From NCBI RefSeq assembly GCF_036077095.1, contig NZ_CP107960.1, forward strand, positions 6,572,001 to 6,636,000: a stretch of 64,000 nucleotides of DNA, written 5' to 3'. The notes below the pieces were generated by a model. It saw only the letters and a program-made list of their open reading frames with translations. It was not told where the DNA came from and did not search any database. Shown here in pieces: positions 56,504-64,000 of the stretch. Positions within the stretch are counted from its first letter, which is position 1, and each line of letters opens with the position of its first letter. The DNA is from Streptomyces sp. NBC_00376. GTDB taxonomy: Bacteria > Actinomycetota > Actinomycetes > Streptomycetales > Streptomycetaceae. The position numbers and the translations under genes are program-made.

Positions 56504-56588
56504 CACTTCCCTGTACAACGACGATCGCCGGACGGATTCCTTCTCGGAACCGTCCGGCGATCGTCGTCGTGCGTCGTACAGGGAAGTG
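56504..56588. terminator. 85-bp inverted repeat, bidirectional terminator
   Basis: The outer arm CACTTCCCTGTAC (56504-56516) pairs with 56576-56588; the inner arm CGACGATCGCCGGACGG (56519-56535) pairs with 56550-56566; TTCC/GGAA closes the tip. It separates the convergent 56143 gene and ctaA, and its 3' arm ends 11 bp from the ctaA stop. Confidence 0.85.
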
Positions 56589-56598
56589 GCCGCGGCGG

Positions 56599-57603
56599 TC
56601 AGCCGGCCGCCGCGGGCTCCGGCTGCTCGGCGGCGGGGCCGGGCACCGCGGTCACGGCCACGGGGCGCTCGCGCAGCGACAGGATCACCCGCACGACCGC
56701 GATCCACACCAGGCACGAGCCCAGCATGTGCAGACCGACCAGGATCTCCGGCGTGTCGGTGAAGTACTGCACGTACCCGATCACGCCCTGGGCCATCAGC
56801 ACCAGGAAGAGGTCACGGGCGCGGTGCAGCGGGCCGGTCGGCGCGTCCACGGCCTTCAGTACGAACCAGAGGGCGACGGTCAGAGCCACCACGACCCAGG
56901 CCAGATCGGCGTGCAGTTGCGCGATCATCTTCCAGTCGATCGGGATGCGGTGCACGTCGCTGGAGTCGCCCGCGTGCCGCCCGGCGCCCGTGACCACGGT
57001 GCCGACCGCGACCAGCAGCCCCGCGGCGACCGCGAGCAGCCAGGTCAGCTGGGAGACCGCCTTGCCGACCAGCGGCCGGGGCGCCTCGTCGCCCTCGCCG
57101 ACCCGCTGCCAGGTCACCATCGCGACGGTGAGCAGTGCCGTGGAGAGCAGGAAGTGTGCCGCGACGGTGTACGGGTTGAGGCCGACCAGCACCACGATGC
57201 CACCGAGCACGGCGTTGCCCATGACCACCCAGAACTGCAGCCAGCCGAGCTTCGTCAGGCTGCGCCGCCAGGGCTTGGCGGACCGGGCGGCGATGATCGC
57301 CCACCCGACGGCCGCGCACAGCACGTACGTCAGCATCCGGTTGCCGAACTCGATGGCGCCGTGGAAGCCCATCTCGCTCGTGGCCGTGAGGCTCTCGTCG
57401 GTGCACTTGGGCCAGGTCGGGCAGCCGAGGCCGGAGCCGGTCAGCCGCACCGCGCCGCCGGTCACCACGATGAGCACGGCCATGACCACGGCGGACATGG
57501 CCGCACGGCGGACCGTACGGGGGGAGGGGGTCCATCGCTCGGCGATGTACAGGAGCGGGTTCCGCGCGGCTTGAGCGACTTCGGCTCGGGTCAGCTTGGG
57601 CAC
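56599..57603 (-). CDS. ctaA: heme A synthase
   Basis: The 334-residue COX15/CtaA protein has eight helices. It has the conserved extracytoplasmic LTGSGLGCPTWPKC loop with the Cys pair, then FGNRML and NPYTVAAHFLLSTALL, QLHADLAWVVVAL and LVGLHMLGSCL with heme-ligand histidines. It oxidises the C8 methyl of heme O. I take GTG 57603, because TACGAT ends 7 bases upstream (leaderless); ATG 57612 would overlap that hexamer but is the alternative. Confidence 0.93.
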   Translation of the reverse strand: MPKLTRAEVAQAARNPLLYIAERWTPSPRTVRRAAMSAVVMAVLIVVTGGAVRLTGSGLGCPTWPKCTDESLTATSEMGFHGAIEFGNRMLTYVLCAAVGWAIIAARSAKPWRRSLTKLGWLQFWVVMGNAVLGGIVVLVGLNPYTVAAHFLLSTALLTVAMVTWQRVGEGDEAPRPLVGKAVSQLTWLLAVAAGLLVAVGTVVTGAGRHAGDSSDVHRIPIDWKMIAQLHADLAWVVVALTVALWFVLKAVDAPTGPLHRARDLFLVLMAQGVIGYVQYFTDTPEILVGLHMLGSCLVWIAVVRVILSLRERPVAVTAVPGPAAEQPEPAAAG

Positions 57604-57711
57604 GCGCACCATCGTAGGCGGCGGCTTGTGCAAGCTTTCACGAGGGGGACGAGTTACCCCGAAACGTCGACGGAGCGCGTCCGCGCGCTCACGTACGGGA
57701 GGCCGCCGGGC

Positions 57712-58475
57712 TCACTCCCAGCGGAAGAACTTCGCCGCCGCGCCCAGCCCCAGGACCGCCCACACAGCCAGGACGCCGAGGTCGCCCCAGGGAATCGCCG
57801 CGCCGTGCTGGAGCACGTCCCGCAGACCGTCCGACAGGGCCGCGATCGGCAGCAGCCCGAGCACCGACTGCACCGCGTCCGGGAACTTGTCCAGCGGCAC
57901 GATGACCCCGCCGCCGACCAGCAGCAGAAGGAAGACCAGGTTGGCCGCGGCGAGCGTCGCCTCCGCCTTGAGCGTCCCGGCCATCAGCAGCCCGAGCCCG
58001 GAGAAGGCCGCCGTGCCGAGCACGAGCAGCAGCAGGACGGAGAGGGGGTTGCCGTGCGGCGACCAGCCGAGCGCGAACGCGATCACCGTGAGCAGCGCCA
58101 CCTGGAGCACCTCGGTGACCAGCACCGCGAGGGTCTTCGCGGTCATCAGCGCCCAGCGCGGCAGCGGCGAGGCCGCGAGCCGCTTGAGCACCCCGTACCG
58201 CCGCTCGAAGCCGGTGGCGATGGCCTGGCCCGTGAAGGCCGTGGACATCACGGCGAGTGCGAGGATGCCGGGCGCCAGGAAGTCGACGGACTCGCCCGCG
58301 CCGGTGTCCACGATGTCGACCGCGCTGAACAGCACCAGCAGCAGCGTCGGGATGATCACGGTCAGCAGCAGCTGCTCGCCGTTGCGCAGCAGCATCCGCG
58401 TCTCCAGGGCGGTCTGCGCGGCGATCATGCGGCCCAGCGGGGAGGCGCCGGGCCGGGGGGTGTACGTACCGGCGC

Positions 58476-58479
<4 letters not shown>
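57712..58479 (-). CDS. ABC-2-type transporter permease
   Basis: The 255-residue protein has six helices: RNGEQLLLTVIIPTLLLVLFSA, ILALAVMSTAFTGQAIATGFERRYGVLKRLAASPLPRWALM (ABC-2 motif), then four more. ATG 58479 overlaps the ATPase stop. It forms the membrane half of an exporter of unknown substrate; drug, lipid or polyketide efflux are common in this family. Confidence 0.88.
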
Positions 58480-59402
<923 letters not shown>

Positions 59403-59453
59403 GGCGGGTAAGTCTAGGCAGGGGTGGAACGGCCCCCGTCTCCCGGGGCCGGA

Positions 59454-59467
59454 TTAGGTGACCCTAA
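59454..59467. promoter_or_regulatory. TTAGG-TGAC-CCTAA inverted repeat, iron-box-like
   Basis: TTAGG-N4-CCTAA lies between the exporter and sufR. The 19-mer starting at 59454 matches 13 of 19 positions of the DmdR/IdeR iron box TTAGGTTAGGCTAACCTAA, mostly in its first half. A second repeat, CAAC-N6-GTTG (59527-59540), abuts the sufR start and is a candidate SufR site. Confidence 0.35.
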
Positions 59468-59539
59468 GTGATGAACGGCACCGTAGATCGTTTCGGACCG
59501 TGGTTGTCAGGGCCGGATGAATTACGCAACAATGGCGTT

Positions 59540-60280
59540 GTGAAATACGTTGGCGAGGCTCCGCAGGAGGAACTCGCGACCGGAGAGCGCTCGACGCGCA
59601 ACCGGGTCGCGCGCTCCATCCTGGACCACGGCCCGTCCACCGTCGCCGATCTGGCGAAGCGCCTCGGCCTCACCCAGGCAGCGGTCCGCCGCCATCTCGA
59701 CGCCCTCGTCACCGACAGCGTCGTGGAGGCCCGTGAGCAGCGGGTCTACGGGGCGCGGACCCGTGGCCGCCCGGCCAAGGTGTTCGCCCTCACCGACTGC
59801 GGCCGGGACGCCTTCGACCAGTCCTACGACAAGCTCGCGACGGACGCCCTGCGCTGGATCGCCGAGACCGCGGGTGAGGAAGCGGTCACCGCTTTCGCCC
59901 GCGCCAGGATCGAGGCCCAGTCCGAGGCGTACCGCACGGCGGTCGAGGCCGCGGACCCCGAGGCCCGCACCGAAGCGCTGGCCAAGGCCCTGTCCGTCGA
60001 CGGGTACGCTGCTACGGCGCGTAGCGCGCCCGGTCCGCAGCGGGGCGAGCAGCTGTGCCAGCACCACTGCCCGGTCGCACATGTCGCCGAGCAGTACCCG
60101 CAGCTGTGCGAGGCGGAGACGGAGTTCTTCTCCAGCCTCCTCGGGACGCATGTGCAGCGTCTGGCCACCATCGCCCACGGCGACGGCGTGTGCACGACGT
60201 ACATTCCGCGCAGCGGCCACTCAGCACCACAGACCACCAATTCAGCATCTGCAAGCACGGCCGGGAGGAACCCCGCATGA
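59540..60280 (+). CDS. sufR: SufR-type Fe-S-sensing repressor of the suf operon
   Basis: GTG 59540 starts [11 protein letters not shown]; upstream in-frame sequence overlaps the promoter. The 246-residue protein has a winged helix ([39 protein letters not shown]). Near residue 170 a cysteine block [24 protein letters not shown] provides Cys-x3-Cys-x12-Cys cluster ligands, as in SufR. It should repress the operon when its cluster is intact. The ATGA overlap with sufB shows one transcript. Confidence 0.9.
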   Translation: MKYVGEAPQEELATGERSTRNRVARSILDHGPSTVADLAKRLGLTQAAVRRHLDALVTDSVVEAREQRVYGARTRGRPAKVFALTDCGRDAFDQSYDKLATDALRWIAETAGEEAVTAFARARIEAQSEAYRTAVEAADPEARTEALAKALSVDGYAATARSAPGPQRGEQLCQHHCPVAHVAEQYPQLCEAETEFFSSLLGTHVQRLATIAHGDGVCTTYIPRSGHSAPQTTNSASASTAGRNPA

Positions 60281-61698
60281 CGCTCCCTACGGAGACTGCC
60301 CACCCTGAGCTCGAGGGTCTGGGTACGTACGAATTCGGCTGGGCCGACTCCGACGCGGCGGGCGCCGCCGCCAAGCGCGGGCTCTCCGAGGAGGTCGTAC
60401 GCGACATCTCGGCGAAGAAGAACGAGCCCGAGTGGATGCTGAAGCTGCGCCTCAAGGGTCTGCGCCTCTTCGACAAGAAGCCCATGCCGAACTGGGGCTC
60501 CGACCTGTCGGGCATCGACTTCGACAACATCAAGTACTTCGTGCGGTCCACGGAGAAGCAGGCGGAGTCCTGGGAGGACCTGCCCGAGGACATCAAGAAC
60601 ACCTACGACAAGCTCGGCATCCCGGAGGCGGAGAAGCAGCGCCTGGTCGCCGGTGTCGCCGCGCAGTACGAGTCCGAGGTCGTCTACCACCAGATCCGTG
60701 AGGACCTGGAGGAGCAGGGCGTCATCTTCCTGGACACCGACACCGCGCTGAAGGAGCACCCGGAGCTCTTCAAGGAGTACTTCGGCACCGTCATCCCGGT
60801 CGGCGACAACAAGTTCGCCTCGCTGAACTCGGCCGTGTGGTCCGGCGGCTCGTTCATCTACGTGCCCAAGGGTGTCCACGTCGACATCCCGCTCCAGGCC
60901 TACTTCCGTATCAACACGGAGAACATGGGCCAGTTCGAGCGGACGCTGATCATCGTCGACGAGGACGCCTACGTCCACTACGTCGAGGGCTGCACCGCCC
61001 CGATCTACTCCTCCGACTCGCTGCACTCCGCGGTCGTCGAGATCATCGTGAAGAAGGGCGGCCGCTGCCGCTACACGACGATCCAGAACTGGTCGAACAA
61101 CGTCTACAACCTGGTCACCAAGCGCGCCGTGGCCTACGAGGGCGCGACCATGGAGTGGGTCGACGGCAACATCGGCTCCAAGGTCACCATGAAGTACCCG
61201 GCCGTCTACCTGATGGGCGAGCACGCCAAGGGCGAGACCCTGTCCATCGCCTTCGCGGGCGAGGGCCAGCACCAGGACGCCGGCGCCAAGATGGTCCACA
61301 TGGCGCCGAACACCTCCTCCAACATCGTCTCCAAGTCGGTGGCGCGAGGCGGCGGCCGTACCTCCTACCGCGGTCTGATCGAGATCGGCGAGGGCGCACC
61401 GGGCGCGAAGTCCAACGTGCTCTGCGACGCGCTGCTGGTCGACACGATCTCGCGCTCCGACACCTACCCGTACGTCGACGTCCGCGAGGACGACGTGTCG
61501 ATGGGTCACGAGGCGACCGTCTCCAAGGTCTCCGAGGACCAGCTCTTCTACCTGATGAGCCGCGGTCTGACGGAGTTCGAGGCGATGGCGATGATCGTGC
61601 GCGGCTTCGTCGAGCCGATCGCGAAGGAGCTGCCGATGGAGTACGCCCTTGAGCTCAACCGGCTGATCGAGCTGCAGATGGAGGGTTCGGTCGGCTAG
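60277..61698 (+). CDS. sufB: Fe-S cluster assembly scaffold SufB
   Basis: The 473-residue protein starts [26 protein letters not shown] and contains [74 protein letters not shown] and the C-terminal [29 protein letters not shown]. All are SufB signatures. It is the scaffold half of SufBC2D, which takes sulfur from a cysteine desulfurase. GGGAGGA precedes the ATG. Confidence 0.98.
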   Translation: MTLPTETAHPELEGLGTYEFGWADSDAAGAAAKRGLSEEVVRDISAKKNEPEWMLKLRLKGLRLFDKKPMPNWGSDLSGIDFDNIKYFVRSTEKQAESWEDLPEDIKNTYDKLGIPEAEKQRLVAGVAAQYESEVVYHQIREDLEEQGVIFLDTDTALKEHPELFKEYFGTVIPVGDNKFASLNSAVWSGGSFIYVPKGVHVDIPLQAYFRINTENMGQFERTLIIVDEDAYVHYVEGCTAPIYSSDSLHSAVVEIIVKKGGRCRYTTIQNWSNNVYNLVTKRAVAYEGATMEWVDGNIGSKVTMKYPAVYLMGEHAKGETLSIAFAGEGQHQDAGAKMVHMAPNTSSNIVSKSVARGGGRTSYRGLIEIGEGAPGAKSNVLCDALLVDTISRSDTYPYVDVREDDVSMGHEATVSKVSEDQLFYLMSRGLTEFEAMAMIVRGFVEPIAKELPMEYALELNRLIELQMEGSVG

Positions 61699-61753
61699 CA
61701 GGCCCGACGACCGACCCCCGATTTCGACAGAGAAAGCGAGCACTACGACAGCC

Positions 61754-62935
61754 ATGGCTGAGGCTCAGAACATCCCGGCGGGCTCCACCACCACCGGATC
61801 CATCGCGGTGGCCGCCGAGTCGACCGTCGCCACGCGCATGAGCGCGCCCCCGTCCTTCGACGTCGCGGACTTCCCGGTCCCGCACGGCCGCGAGGAGGAG
61901 TGGCGGTTCACGCCGCTGGAGCGGCTGCGCGGGCTGCACGACGGCACGGCCGTCGCCACCGGCGGCGGTGTGAAGGTGGCGATCGAGGCCCCCGAGGGCG
62001 TCACCGTCGAGACCGTCGGCCGTGACGACTCCCGGCTCGGCAGGGCCGGCACCCCGGTGGACCGCGTCGCCGCCCAGGCGTACACGTCCTTCGAGCAGGC
62101 GTCCGTCGTCACGGTCGCCAAGGAGGCCGTGCTCACCGAGCCGATCCGCATCGCGGTGCACGGCGAGGGCGGCGTGGCCTACGGCCAACAGGTCGTCGAG
62201 CTGGGCGCCTTCGCCGAGGCCGTCGTCGTCATCGACCACACCGGTGACGCGGTGCTCGCCGCCAACGTGGACTACGTCCTCGGTGACGGCGCGAAGCTCA
62301 CCGTCGTCTCCGTGCAGGACTGGGACGAGACCGCGGTCCACGTCGGCCAGCACAACGCGCTGGTCGGCCGGGACGCCTCGTTCAAGTCGATCGTCGTCAC
62401 CTTCGGCGGTGACCTCGTCCGCCTCCACCCGCGCGTCAGCTACGCGGGCACCGGCGGCGAGGCCGAGCTCTTCGGTCTGTACTTCACCGACAAGGGCCAG
62501 CACCAGGAGCACCGCCTCCTGGTCGACCACAACACCCCGCACTGCAAGTCCAACGCCGCCTACAAGGGCGCGCTCCAGGGCGAAGGCGCACACGCCGTGT
62601 GGATCGGAGACGTCCTCATCCAGGCCAAGGCCGAGGGCACCGACACCTACGAGATGAACCGCAACCTCGTCCTCACGGACGGCGCGCGGGTCGACTCCGT
62701 GCCGAACCTGGAGATCGAGACCGGCGAGATCGTCGGCGCCGGCCACGCCTCGGCGACCGGCCGCTTCGACGACGAGCAGCTCTTCTACCTGATGTCCCGG
62801 GGCATCGACGCCGAGGAGGCCCGTCGCCTCGTCGTGCGCGGGTTCTTCGCCGAGCTCGTCCAGCAGATCGGTCTGCCGGACGTAGAGGCGCGGCTGCTGG
62901 AGAAGATCGAGGCCGAGCTGAAGGCTTCCGTCTGA
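61754..62935 (+). CDS. sufD: Fe-S cluster assembly protein SufD
   Basis: The 393-residue beta-helix protein, paralogous to SufB, has HGREEEWRFTPLERL, DYVLGDGAKLTVVSVQDWD, LLVDHNTPHCKSNAAYKGALQGEGAHAVWIGDVLI and the shared C-terminal [30 protein letters not shown]. It pairs with SufB to form the cluster interface. It ends TGATG with the Rieske gene. Confidence 0.97.
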   Translation: MAEAQNIPAGSTTTGSIAVAAESTVATRMSAPPSFDVADFPVPHGREEEWRFTPLERLRGLHDGTAVATGGGVKVAIEAPEGVTVETVGRDDSRLGRAGTPVDRVAAQAYTSFEQASVVTVAKEAVLTEPIRIAVHGEGGVAYGQQVVELGAFAEAVVVIDHTGDAVLAANVDYVLGDGAKLTVVSVQDWDETAVHVGQHNALVGRDASFKSIVVTFGGDLVRLHPRVSYAGTGGEAELFGLYFTDKGQHQEHRLLVDHNTPHCKSNAAYKGALQGEGAHAVWIGDVLIQAKAEGTDTYEMNRNLVLTDGARVDSVPNLEIETGEIVGAGHASATGRFDDEQLFYLMSRGIDAEEARRLVVRGFFAELVQQIGLPDVEARLLEKIEAELKASV

Positions 62936-63252
62936 TGGCCTTCGTCAAAGCCTGTGCGCTGAGTGAGCTGGAGGACGACACCCCCAAGCGGGTGGAGCTC
63001 GACGGCGTCCCGGTGTCCGTCGTCCGTACCGAGGGCGAGGTGTTCGCGATCAACGACATCTGCTCGCACGCGAACGTGTCCCTGTCCGAGGGCGAGGTCG
63101 AGGACTGCTCGATCGAGTGCTGGCTGCACGGCTCCAGCTTCGACCTGCGCACCGGCAAGCCGTCCGGCCTTCCCGCGACGCGCCCCGTCCCCGTATACCC
63201 CGTCAAGATCGAAGGGGACGATGTGCTCGTCTCCGTCACCCAGGAGTCCTGA
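62935..63252 (+). CDS. Rieske-type [2Fe-2S] ferredoxin in the suf operon
   Basis: The 105-residue protein resembles the ferredoxin subunit of non-heme dioxygenases: INDICSHANVSLSEGEVEDCSIECWLHGSSFDLRTG gives Cys-x-His and Cys-x2-His ligands. It has no signal peptide, so it is cytoplasmic. Its start overlaps the sufD stop by one base. The sufB-sufD-Rieske-sufC order recurs in actinobacteria; an electron-donor role in cluster assembly is likely but unproven. Confidence 0.92.
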   Translation: MAFVKACALSELEDDTPKRVELDGVPVSVVRTEGEVFAINDICSHANVSLSEGEVEDCSIECWLHGSSFDLRTGKPSGLPATRPVPVYPVKIEGDDVLVSVTQES

Positions 63253-63259
63253 GTCACCC

Positions 63260-64000
63260 ATGGCAACGCTTGAAATCCGCGACCTGCACGTCTCCGTCGA
63301 GGCCGACAACGCCACGAAGGAGATCCTCAAGGGCGTCGACCTGACCGTGAAGCAGGGCGAGACCCACGCCATCATGGGCCCCAACGGGTCCGGCAAGTCC
63401 ACCCTCGCGTACTCCCTCGCGGGTCACCCCAAGTACACGATCACCAGCGGTTCGGTGACCCTGGACGGCGAGGACGTCCTGGAGATGACCGTCGACGAGC
63501 GGGCCCGCGCCGGCCTGTTCCTCGCGATGCAGTACCCGGTCGAGATCCCCGGTGTCTCGGTCTCCAACTTCCTCCGCACCTCCGCCACCGCCGTCCGCGG
63601 CGAGGCGCCCAAGCTGCGCACCTGGGTGAAGGAGGTCAAGGAGACGATGGGCCGGCTCCAGATGGACCCGGCGTTCGCCGAGCGCAACGTCAACGAGGGC
63701 TTCTCCGGCGGTGAGAAGAAGCGCCACGAGATCCTTCAGCTGGAGCTCCTCAAGCCGAAGGTCGCGATCCTCGACGAGACCGACTCCGGTCTGGACGTCG
63801 ACGCCCTGCGCATCGTCTCCGAGGGCGTCAACCGGGTCCGCGAGACCGGCGAGGTCGGCACCCTGCTGATCACGCACTACACGCGGATCCTCCGCTACAT
63901 CAAGCCCGACTTCGTGCACGTCTTCGCCAACGGCCGCATTGCCGAGTCCGGCGGCGCCGAGCTCGCCGACAAGCTGGAGAACGAGGGCTACGAGGCATAT
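63260..64000 (+). CDS. sufC: Fe-S cluster assembly ATPase SufC (3' end beyond window)
   Basis: The frame is open for 247 codons from ATG 63260 to the window end, almost the full family length. It has Walker A IMGPNGSGKSTLAYSLAGHPKY, signature GFSGGEKKRHEILQ, Walker B VAILDETDSGLDVDALRI (with the Suf-specific DETDSGLD) and the switch LLITHYTRILRYI. It powers the SufBD rearrangement. The desulfurase and SufU genes expected next lie outside the window. Confidence 0.97.
   Translation, partial: MATLEIRDLHVSVEADNATKEILKGVDLTVKQGETHAIMGPNGSGKSTLAYSLAGHPKYTITSGSVTLDGEDVLEMTVDERARAGLFLAMQYPVEIPGVSVSNFLRTSATAVRGEAPKLRTWVKEVKETMGRLQMDPAFAERNVNEGFSGGEKKRHEILQLELLKPKVAILDETDSGLDVDALRIVSEGVNRVRETGEVGTLLITHYTRILRYIKPDFVHVFANGRIAESGGAELADKLENEGYEAY

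Overview
The window is high-GC actinobacterial chromosome, almost certainly Streptomyces. Third codon positions are strongly G/C, GTG and TTG starts are common, and the marker genes fit: whiA, rbpA, opcA, a mycothiol-type maleylpyruvate isomerase, the Rieske gene inside the suf operon, and the gap-pgk-tpiA-secG-rbpA order. It reads as a core region with small accessory insertions. I see no IS element, integrase or CRISPR array.

Layout. 1-4.8 kb: tail of an SPFH protein, then a coupled SNF2 helicase/SWIM zinc-finger pair behind a DNA-damage-type promoter. 4.8-7.7 kb: small proteins, a four-copy 17-bp tandem repeat, a conserved protein of unknown function, and a non-coding stretch that I read as two circularly permuted tRNA-like genes. 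7.7-19.9 kb: mixed metabolism and regulation (C39-like peptidase, AlaA aminotransferase divergent from an HxlR regulator with twin operators, cupins, nucleotidyltransferase, pseudouridine catabolism pair psuG-psuK, MFS exporter, ogt, phosphodiesterase, MHYT sensor). 19.9-30.9 kb: uvrB, a tellurium-resistance-type stress cluster (TerD, a TerD/FtsK-like fusion, and TerC under a yybP-ykoY manganese riboswitch), then uvrA. 31-34.3 kb: Rieske lipoprotein and a module of a divergent HTH regulator, a secreted papain-like protease and a membrane-anchored partner. 34.4-39.5 kb: coupled uvrC-rapZ-yvcK-whiA. 39.8-54.6 kb: central carbon block gap-pgk-tpiA, secG, rbpA, pgi, two PH-domain membrane proteins and, on the minus strand, tkt-tal-zwf-opcA-pgl. 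55-57.6 kb: heme A synthesis (ctaB, ctaA). 57.7-59.4 kb: ABC exporter. 59.5-64 kb: sufR-sufB-sufD-Rieske-sufC, cut by the window end.

Links between genes. Four promoters (helicase, ogt, uvrB, uvrC) share the RecA-independent damage motif TTGTCAGTG-N8-TANNNT with identical spacing, so nucleotide excision repair, alkyl repair and the helicase probably form one PafBC-type regulon. Glycolysis and the oxidative and non-oxidative pentose phosphate branches are encoded together. Heme and Fe-S biogenesis sit side by side.

The most unusual locus is 7264-7660. Twice, a T-arm with the 3' acceptor strand lies upstream of its matching 5' acceptor strand and D-arm, and the anticodon-stem halves also match at canonical spacing.
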